From NCBI GenBank assembly GCA_050330975.1, contig JBHJHK010000506.1, positions 1-5,466 of the forward strand: DNA of 5,466 bases, written 5' to 3'. Origin of the DNA: JBHJHK01 sp050330975 (GTDB lineage: Bacteria > Pseudomonadota > Gammaproteobacteria > Competibacterales > Competibacteraceae). The position numbers and the translations under genes were made by a program. The notes beneath the pieces were generated by a model. The model was not told the DNA's origin, searched no databases, and saw nothing but the letters and a program-made list of their open reading frames with translations. Positions 1-5,466 of the stretch are shown here, piece after piece (the first letter of the stretch is position 1; each line of letters starts with the position of its first letter).

Positions 1-2
1 CT

Positions 3-180
3 GCATCCGTCATCCCGTCAATCTGCACCCGTCATCCCGCTACTTACAGATATCGCTCTCCCTCTTTGGCATCCGTCATCCAGCTATTCACACCATGCAC
101 CAATTTGGTGCAAATTTATCCATCGACGCACCCGTCATCCCGCTAAAAAATGGATACTTTTCACGAGGTTAAACGCATTC
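3..180. repeat. Higher-order repeat copy A (left-truncated)
   Basis: This is the first copy of the composite module, cut by the window edge. It has two short units (9 and 31), a 44-bp segment (31-74), a 59-bp segment (75-133) that carries the first TGCACC-N5-GGTGCA palindrome, and a 47-bp segment (134-180) with an A-run followed by CTTTTC. Positions 3-42 match 239-278 in copy B exactly over 40 bp, so at least part of the module was duplicated recently. Confidence 0.75.
96..112. promoter_or_regulatory. Candidate NtrC-type operator, site 1
   Basis: TGCACCAATTTGGTGCA is a perfect palindrome with 8-bp arms around a single central base. It fits the established NtrC (NRI) enhancer consensus TGCACC-N5-GGTGCA at every specified position. 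It sits in the 59-bp segment of repeat copy A. No convincing sigma-54 -24/-12 element (GG-N10-GC with a TGGCAC/TTGC context) was found nearby. The regulated gene is unknown and could lie to either side. The motif match is observed; NtrC binding is inferred. Confidence 0.5.
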
Positions 181-417
181 GTCATCCCGCTATCCGCACC
201 CTTCATGCCGCTAATCTGCATCCTTCATCGCGCTATACGCATCCGTCATCCCGTCAATCTGCACCCGTCATCCCGCTATTCAACGGCGCCATTTGCTGCC
301 CTTTACACGCGTCATCCCGCTATTGGCACCATGGATTTTCTCGGTGCGGTTTTACCCCCCCAACACATCCGTCATCCCGCCAAAAAAACACTACTTTTCC
401 CAAGCTCACCCACACCC
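181..417. repeat. Higher-order repeat copy B
   Basis: This is the most complete copy: five short units (181, 202, 224, 245, 267), a 44-bp segment (267-310), a 60-bp segment (311-370) and a 47-bp segment (371-417). The segments align with copy A: the 60-bp one shares CACCATG and a GGTGC placed 32 bp from the unit start, and the 47-bp one shares the A-run followed by CTTTTC. The palindrome slot has lost its left half (ATGGATT where copy A has TGCACC) but keeps GGTGC at 343-347. Confidence 0.75.
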
Positions 418-590
418 GTCATCCCGCTACCTCACACCCGTCATCCCGCTACTTGCACCCGTCATCCCGTCAATTTGCACCCGTCATCCCGCTATTCAGA
501 GGTGCTATTTTCCAGCCCTAGCACGCGCTATCCCGCTATTGCTCCGCCATTAACAGATTGCACCATTTTGGTGCATGCTTGATTTGCACA
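418..590. repeat. Higher-order repeat copy C (decaying right end)
   Basis: The third copy has four short units (418, 440, 461, 483) and a 44-bp segment (483-526) that closely resembles copy B's (shared GCTATTCA, ATTT, GCCCT and CACGC). A degenerate unit at 527 then leads into the segment with the second perfect palindrome at 559-575. The palindrome lies 11 bp further from its unit start than in copy A. No clear 47-bp segment follows; only two degenerate units (623, 676) remain. The boundary given is approximate. Confidence 0.65.
559..575. promoter_or_regulatory. Candidate NtrC-type operator, site 2
   Basis: TGCACCATTTTGGTGCA has 7-bp arms around TTT and again fits TGCACC-N5-GGTGCA completely. 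It occupies the same slot in repeat copy C as site 1 does in copy A, 463 bp away. It lies 545 bp upstream of the first gene on the plus strand, further than usual for an NtrC enhancer. It could serve a promoter between 580 and 900 or a gene left of the window. Only a poor sigma-54-like match was seen, around 653-668 (GG and GC ten bases apart, no TT before the GC). Confidence 0.5.
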
Positions 591-725
591 ATGAACGACC
601 CCTCGCCCCCGGCAATGCACGCATCATCCCGTCGGGACTCTGGGGTCGATCTCGGCTAGGTCTGGGCTTGCATGGGCTATCCCGCTATTGCCCCTTGGGG
701 TCGGTGCCATAATATCTGGCAATGG

Positions 726-792
726 CGTCGAGGTAACGCCGGGAACCCGGGAGATATCCGCACCCAAACGCCCTCGACGACGTCACTTTTTT
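726..792 (+). terminator. Inverted repeat followed by a T-run, terminator-like
   Basis: CGTCGAGG (726-733) and CCTCGACG (772-779) are perfect 8-bp inverted complements. Between them lies a second palindrome, CCGGGAACCCGG (739-750). Six T residues follow at 787-792. The arrangement could fold as a branched stem ahead of a U-tract. However, the outer loop is 38 nt, seven bases separate stem and T-run, and no gene is seen upstream on the plus strand. It may instead be a protein-binding dyad or chance. Confidence 0.25.
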
Positions 793-834
793 GTCATAGA
801 AAACCGCCGGCAATGTCATATTATTGTCATTTTT
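780..834 (+). promoter_or_regulatory. Candidate Pho-box array (11-bp phased GTCA units)
   Basis: Read in 11-bp steps from 780, the sequence gives ACGTCACTTTT, TTGTCATAGAA, AACCGCCGGCA, ATGTCATATTA and TTGTCATTTTT. Four of the five units have GTCA at the same place followed by an A/T-rich tetramer. This is the architecture of the PhoB-binding Pho box, which is two 11-bp direct repeats of CTGTCAT plus four A/T-rich bases. It could therefore be two boxes (780-801 and 813-834) separated by one degenerate unit. The orientation predicts activation to the right, towards the aminopeptidase gene. The pattern is seen directly; PhoB as the regulator is inferred. Confidence 0.5.
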
Positions 835-862
835 TTGCAACAAAACCCTTGAAAGATAATAT
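835..862 (+). promoter_or_regulatory. Candidate promoter -35/-10 downstream of the Pho-like array
   Basis: GATAAT at 855-860, overlapping TAATAT at 857-862, is a plausible -10 element in an A/T-rich patch. TTGCAA at 835-840 could act as a -35 with 16 bp to TAATAT, or 835-845 could be a sixth, degenerate Pho unit, leaving about ten bases before GATAAT as in PhoB-activated promoters. Transcription would start near 868-870 and yield a leader of about 250 nt before the GTG at 1120. Two copies of AAGTAAC (867-873 and 877-883) lie at the predicted start. Confidence 0.3.
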
Positions 863-1037
863 TGCCAAGTAACGAAAAGTAACCTTGAGGAAAAAACCAA
901 ATCCGTGGCGGTCTGTTTTTTCTCATTTTAATGGGTGGCCCATCCCCCGGCATGGGAAGCGAGCGACGCCCAAACGGCCGCCGAGATGCCCGCGTCCAAG
1001 GCGCCCGTGGCGGTGTCCAAGGCGTCGATCCCCAGAT

Positions 1038-1058
1038 CCCCACCCCAAGGATGTGGGG
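1038..1058 (+). other. Hairpin in the aminopeptidase leader
   Basis: CCCCAC (1038-1043) and GTGGGG (1053-1058) form a perfect 6-bp stem around a 9-nt loop. An outer GAT/ATC pairing is possible if an AGG bulge is allowed. It lies about 60 nt before the start codon. There is no following T-run, so it is not an intrinsic terminator, and no known riboswitch class is recognised. In such GC-rich sequence a stem of this size can be chance. Confidence 0.25.
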
Positions 1059-1107
1059 AGGATCACCCGCAGGGGTCATCCAACGTTGCCAGTAGACCCA
1101 AGCCCTA

Positions 1108-1113
1108 GAGGAG
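1108..1113 (+). promoter_or_regulatory. Ribosome binding site deciding a GTG start
   Basis: GAGGAG is followed by six bases and then GTG at 1120. This places the start at 1120 and not at the in-frame ATG at 1135, which would sit 21 bases from the Shine-Dalgarno sequence. Confidence 0.8.
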
Positions 1114-1119
1114 ATCGCC

Positions 1120-2241
1120 GTGCTCGATCCGCGCATGACCCAACTCGCCGATACCTTGGTCAATTTTTCCTGTGGCGTCCAAGAGGGCGAACACATCTTG
1201 TTCGAAGCCATCGATATCCCCGAGGCCTTTGTCTGCGAGTGCATCCGCATGGCCCAGCAAAGGGGAGCCCACCCCCAGGTGCTGTTGCGCAGCAGCCGCG
1301 TCCACCGGGCCCTGCTGTTGGGGGGCAGCGAGGCCCAGTGGCGCCTCACCGCCGACGTGGAGAGACAGCTCATGGCGAACGTTCAGTGCTATGTGGGGAT
1401 CCGCGGCAGCCAAAACGTCGCCGAGCTCTCGGACGTACCCGTGGAAAAGACCCACCACTGGGAGTCGCAAATTTGGCAGCGAGTCCACCACCAGGTGCGG
1501 GTGCCCCACACCCGCTGGGTCGTCCTGCGCTGGCCGGGACCCAACATGGCCCAATTGGCCGATATGTCTACCGCGGCTTTCGAAGACTTTTACTTTCGCG
1601 TCTGCACCATGGACTACGCCGCCTTGAGCCGCGCCATGGTCCCCCTCAAGGCGCGGCTAGAGGCCGCCGACGAGGTGCGGATTGTGGGACCCGGGTCCAC
1701 AGATGTGCGCTTTTCCATTAAAGACATCCCCGCCGTGCCCTGCGATGGACGCCTCAACATCCCCGACGGCGAGGTGTTCACCGCCCCAGTGCGGGACAGC
1801 GTCAACGGCACGGTGCATTTCAACGCCCCCAGCCTCTATCGAGGTGTGACCCACGAGGGGGTAAAACTCACCTTTGCCGACGGCAAAATCGTCCAGGCGG
1901 AGAGCTCTAACACCCCCAAGCTCCTGGAGGTGTTCGACACCGACGACGGGGCCCGCCACCTGGGAGAATTCGCCATCGGCGTCAACCCCCACATCACCCG
2001 CCCCATGAAGGATATCTTGTTCGACGAAAAGATCGCGGGCAGCGTCCACCTCACCCCGGGCAACTGCTACGACGTGGCCCCCAACGGCAACCGCAGTGCC
2101 ATCCACTGGGATCTGGTGTTGATCCAGCGCCCGGAGTACGGCGGCGGCGAGTTGTACTTGGACGGCCAGCTGGTGCGCAGGGACGGTCTGTTTGTGGTCG
2201 ATGACCTCAAGGGCCTCAACCCCGAGGCGCTCCTCGGCTGA
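1120..2241 (+). CDS. Aminopeptidase, peptidase family M29 (AmpS/AmpT type)
   Basis: The protein has 373 residues, a normal length for this family of dinuclear-metal aminopeptidases, which remove N-terminal amino acids from peptides in the cytoplasm. No signal peptide or membrane segment is visible. The five metal ligands known from Thermus and Staphylococcus enzymes have clear counterparts with family-like spacing: Glu218 in PDGEVF, Glu283 in LGEFAIG, His310 in GSVHL, and His329 and Asp331 in AIHWD. The N-terminal ~190 residues form the less conserved domain and the C-terminal ~180 the catalytic one. The start is GTG, supported by GAGGAG six bases upstream. It is the first gene after the repeat and Pho-like region, so it is the likeliest target of any promoter there. 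A 129-bp gap separates it from glcF, so joint transcription is uncertain. Family assignment is secure; the substrate is not predictable. Confidence 0.93.
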   Translation: MLDPRMTQLADTLVNFSCGVQEGEHILFEAIDIPEAFVCECIRMAQQRGAHPQVLLRSSRVHRALLLGGSEAQWRLTADVERQLMANVQCYVGIRGSQNVAELSDVPVEKTHHWESQIWQRVHHQVRVPHTRWVVLRWPGPNMAQLADMSTAAFEDFYFRVCTMDYAALSRAMVPLKARLEAADEVRIVGPGSTDVRFSIKDIPAVPCDGRLNIPDGEVFTAPVRDSVNGTVHFNAPSLYRGVTHEGVKLTFADGKIVQAESSNTPKLLEVFDTDDGARHLGEFAIGVNPHITRPMKDILFDEKIAGSVHLTPGNCYDVAPNGNRSAIHWDLVLIQRPEYGGGELYLDGQLVRRDGLFVVDDLKGLNPEALLG

Positions 2242-2280
2242 GGGAAGCAGGCCCACGTCCTGGACAAGGGGGATTCACGG

Positions 2281-2317
2281 ATTTAAAGTTTCGATTTCAA
2301 ATTTAAAGTTTTGATTT
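2281..2317. repeat. AT-rich 17-bp direct repeat between aminopeptidase and glcF
   Basis: ATTTAAAGTTTCGATTT (2281-2297) and ATTTAAAGTTTTGATTT (2301-2317) are identical at 16 of 17 positions with a 20-bp period. The block is sharply AT-rich between two very GC-rich genes. It could be a regulator site, an UP-like promoter element for glcF, or part of a dispersed intergenic repeat. No good -10/-35 pair or terminator was seen in the rest of the 2242-2370 gap. Confidence 0.7.
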
Positions 2318-2370
2318 AATGAAGATTCCAGCCTCCCACTTTCCAGCGAAATAACACCGAGACCACCACC

Positions 2371-3597
2371 ATGCAAACCGCCCTCGCCGACGACATCAAA
2401 GACACCCCAGAGGGCCGCGAGGCCGACGCCATCCTCCGCACCTGTGTCCACTGTGGTTTTTGTCTGGCCACCTGTCCCACCTATCTGCTGTTGGGGGACG
2501 AACGGGACAGCCCCCGGGGGCGGATCTACCTGATGAAACAGGTGCTGGAGGGCCGCGAGGTGAGCCGGGCCACCCAGGTGCACCTAGACCGCTGCCTCAC
2601 CTGCCGCAACTGCGAGACCACTTGTCCATCGGGGGTGACCTACGGCCACCTGGTGGACATCGGCCGCAAGGTGGTGGAGGAGCGGGTGACCCGACCCTGG
2701 CACCAGCGCCTGGTGCGCTACGCCCTGCGGCAGTTTTTGCCCCGGCGCTGGCTATTCACCCCGGCATTGCGCCTGGGCCAGGCGGTGCGGCCCCTCCTTC
2801 CGGGCCTCCTCAAGGGCCATGTCCCCCCGAGACGTCGGGCCCTGCCCTGGCCCAAAACCGTTCACCCCAGGAAAATGCTGGTGCTCCAGGGCTGCGTCCA
2901 ACCGGCCTTTGAGCCGGACATCCACCCCGCCGCCGCCCGGGTCTTGGATCGGTTGGGCATCACTCTAGTGACGGCCAAAGACGGCTGCTGCGGGGCCGTC
3001 AACTACCATTTAAACGCCCACGAAGCCGGCCGCGACCAAATGCGCCGCAACATCGACGCCTGGTGGCCCGAAGTCGAGGCGGGGGCCGAGGCCATCGTCA
3101 TGACCGCTTCGGGGTGCGGGGCGATGGTCAAAGACTACGGTCACGCCCTCGGGGACGACCCCCAGTATGCCGCCAAGGCGGCGCGGATTTCAGACCTGAC
3201 CCGGGATTTGGCCGAAGTCCTCCAGGGGGAAGACCTCTCCAAGCTCGCCCCGAGTCGCCCCGGGTCGCGCATCGCTTTCCATCCCCCCTGTACCCTGCAA
3301 CACGGCCAGAAGTTGTCGGGGGTGGTGGAGCGGCTGCTGCGCGGTGCGGGCTACGAGCTCACCTATGTCCCCGATGCCCACCTGTGCTGTGGCTCAGCGG
3401 GGACCTATTCCCTCCTCCAGCCCGCCTTGTCCCACCAGTTGTTGGACAACAAACTCAAGGCGTTGCAAACCCAAGGGCCGGACCTCATCGCCACGGCCAA
3501 CATCGGCTGTCTGGTTCACCTCCAGGGAGGGGCATCGGTGCCGGTGCGCCACTGGGTTGAACTCCTCGACCCCGCCAGCCGAGCCCCCGGCCCCTGA
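2371..3597 (+). CDS. glcF: Glycolate oxidase iron-sulfur subunit
   Basis: GlcF is the electron-transfer subunit of the membrane-associated GlcDEF enzyme, which oxidises glycolate to glyoxylate and passes electrons to the respiratory chain. The 408-residue protein matches E. coli GlcF in length and along the N-terminus (MQT start, ILRTCVHCGFC, SPRGRIYLMKQVLEG, CLTCRNCETTCPSGV). Two 4Fe-4S motifs are complete: Cys25/28/31/35 and Cys75/78/81/85. Two cysteine-rich CCG modules follow: Cys175 with CCG at 206-208, and Cys307 with CCG at 339-341. Homology supports the ATG start, although no good Shine-Dalgarno sequence precedes it (only CGAGA about ten bases upstream). Neither glcD nor glcE is adjacent, which is unusual because the three are normally clustered. 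A lactate-oxidising LutA/LldE protein is unlikely, since those are shorter and lack the ferredoxin-like half. The phosphoesterase gene follows after 13 bp. Confidence 0.95.
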   Translation: MQTALADDIKDTPEGREADAILRTCVHCGFCLATCPTYLLLGDERDSPRGRIYLMKQVLEGREVSRATQVHLDRCLTCRNCETTCPSGVTYGHLVDIGRKVVEERVTRPWHQRLVRYALRQFLPRRWLFTPALRLGQAVRPLLPGLLKGHVPPRRRALPWPKTVHPRKMLVLQGCVQPAFEPDIHPAAARVLDRLGITLVTAKDGCCGAVNYHLNAHEAGRDQMRRNIDAWWPEVEAGAEAIVMTASGCGAMVKDYGHALGDDPQYAAKAARISDLTRDLAEVLQGEDLSKLAPSRPGSRIAFHPPCTLQHGQKLSGVVERLLRGAGYELTYVPDAHLCCGSAGTYSLLQPALSHQLLDNKLKALQTQGPDLIATANIGCLVHLQGGASVPVRHWVELLDPASRAPGP

Positions 3598-3600
3598 GGA
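3596..3600 (+). promoter_or_regulatory. Ribosome binding site for the phosphoesterase
   Basis: GAGGA overlaps the glcF stop codon (TGA, 3595-3597) and lies ten bases before GTG at 3611. It supports the GTG start and translational coupling to glcF. The upstream in-frame extension back to 3344 is inside glcF and is not a real N-terminus. Confidence 0.6.
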
Positions 3601-4417
3601 TTGTCATCCCGTGCGCTTTGCCCATTGCTCCGACCTCCACTTGGCGGCTCTGGAGGGCATTCGCCTCCGCGACCTCCTGGGCAAGCGCTTGGTGGGCTAC
3701 AGCTCTTGGCACGGCGGCCGCAAGCGCCGCCACCGGACCGAGATATTGACCTCGTTGGCGGCGGATTTAAAAGCCCAACGGCCCGACCACGTGCTGGTCA
3801 CCGGCGATCTCACCAATTTGGGGCTGCCCCGGGAATACCGCCGGGCCCGGGCTTTCCTCGAGGCCTTGGGCTCCCCCCAGGCGGTCACGGTGGTACCCGG
3901 CAACCACGACGCCTACGTCGCCACCCCCTTTGCCACCACCCTGGCCCAGTGGTGGCCCTATTTGCGCGGCGATAAAGCCCCGGCCACGCCCCCCGACGCC
4001 GGGGGGCTGGCGGCGTTCCCCAGCCTGCGCATCCGCGCCAACTTGGCCTTTATTGGCCTCTCCAGCGCCAGGCCGGCGCCGGTGGGATTTGCCACCGGCG
4101 CCATCGGCCAACCCCAACTCCAAGCCCTGGAAACCCTACTGCAAGACACCCGCGCCAAGGGCCTGGTGCGCATCCTCCACCTCCATCACCCCCCCCTGGC
4201 CGGCGCGGTGGCCTTCCACAAACGCCTGGTGGACGCCGCCGCCCTGCGCCAATGCCTGGCCCGCGCCGGGGTGGAGTTGGTGCTCCACGGCCACGCCCAC
4301 CGCTTCAGCGTCGAGACCCTGGCCACGGCGACGGGCATCGCCCCGGTGGTGGGCATCGCCTCGGCCTCCGCCAGCCACTCGGCGGGCCCGCACCGGGCCC
4401 AGTACGGCCTCTACCAG

Positions 4418-5466
<1,049 letters not shown>

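Larger units (their letters stand above)
3..684. repeat. Composite array of short GTCATCCCG-centred repeats
   Basis: The 9-mer GTCATCCCG occurs exactly twelve times, starting at 9, 31, 134, 181, 245, 267, 311, 371, 418, 440, 461 and 483. Six degenerate copies start at 75, 202, 224, 527, 623 and 676. The wider consensus is GCACCCGTCATCCCGCTA, often followed by TT. Start-to-start distances run 22, 44, 59, 47, 21, 22, 21, 22, 44, 60, 47, 22, 21, 22, 44, then 96 and 53. The same order of distances therefore repeats, which marks a higher-order tandem structure and not scattered copies. The units lack the long dyad symmetry of REP elements and lack the conserved-repeat/unique-spacer organisation of CRISPR. 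The array may continue left of the window. Function is unknown; a regulatory or structural intergenic element, or a neutral minisatellite, are both possible. Confidence 0.9.

Noticed and set aside
311..350. Sigma-54 promoter suggested by TGGCACC at 324-330 (perfect -24 type)
   Set aside because: The -12 position lacks the required GC (it reads TTTT). The segment is better explained as the decayed palindrome slot of repeat copy B.
1..535. CRISPR array
   Set aside because: Units are degenerate, spaced 21-22 bp with hardly any spacer, and the longer segments are homologous to one another and not unique. No cas gene is present.
150..582. Three long overlapping plus-strand open frames over the repeat, encoding peptides rich in HPSSRY, RHPA and VIPL
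   Set aside because: All three frames are open at once and show the same repeat read in different phases. The alternating 21/22-bp spacing would shift the frame between units. No ribosome binding site or coherent protein repeat is kept in one frame.
688..715. Sigma-70 promoter from TTGCCC (688-693) and TAATAT (710-715)
   Set aside because: The -35 match is weak and no gene or clear transcript follows directly; an inverted repeat lies just downstream.
685..900. Minus-strand open frame of 71 codons ending in RRYLDAIARYYGTDPKGQ
   Set aside because: The last ~20 residues look protein-like, but the start is TTG without a ribosome binding site and the frame crosses the AT-rich regulatory stretch. 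No family is recognised. A gene remnant cannot be excluded.
885..1721. Plus-strand open frame of 278 codons starting with TTG
   Set aside because: The translation is an Arg/Pro-rich low-complexity product typical of out-of-frame GC-rich DNA, and it overlaps the well-supported aminopeptidase in another frame.
3344..3610. N-terminal extension of the phosphoesterase back into glcF
   Set aside because: The extension is out of frame with glcF, Pro/Ser/Arg-rich and without homology. The metal-binding SDLH motif should be near the N-terminus, as it is with the GTG at 3611.

Overview
The window looks like chromosomal DNA from a GC-rich Gram-negative proteobacterium. The right end carries lptG, an inner-membrane subunit of the lipopolysaccharide exporter, and the centre carries a GlcF-type glycolate oxidase iron-sulfur subunit close to the E. 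coli protein. A gammaproteobacterium is the most natural guess, but no marker here fixes genus or even class. Codon use is strongly C/G-biased in all four genes. The first ~0.9 kb is clearly less GC-rich.

Positions 1-1119 hold no convincing gene. Positions 3 to about 580 are a nested repeat. Short units (consensus GCACCCGTCATCCCGCTA, period 21-22 bp) alternate with three longer segments of about 44, 59 and 47 bp, and this whole arrangement recurs about three times with a period of 236 then 216 bp. Inside the 59-bp segments of the first and third copies sit two perfect palindromes of the form TGCACC-N5-GGTGCA, which is the NtrC consensus. At 780-834 there is an 11-bp-phased series of GTCA-centred units that resembles a pair of Pho boxes, followed by a candidate -10 element. 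A leader of about 250 nt then runs to the first gene. The long open frames across the repeat are repeat artefacts.

Four genes follow. An M29-family metallo-aminopeptidase (1120-2241, +) has all five expected metal ligands. After a 129-bp gap with an AT-rich direct repeat comes glcF (2371-3597, +), with two 4Fe-4S motifs and two cysteine-rich CCG modules but no glcD or glcE beside it. A calcineurin-like metallophosphoesterase (3611-4588, +) starts 13 bp after glcF and is probably co-transcribed with it. On the minus strand, lptG (4418 to the right end) converges on the phosphoesterase and overlaps its 3' end by 171 bp. Its N-terminal ~100 codons are missing because the readable sequence ends in 68 consecutive G (5399-5466), very likely a sequencing or assembly artefact.

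The genes do not form one pathway: peptide turnover, glycolate oxidation, phosphoester hydrolysis and LPS export. The most unusual part is the upstream region, where a composite minisatellite carries nitrogen-type operator palindromes and is followed by a phosphate-type operator array. The operator assignments rest on motif matching only.
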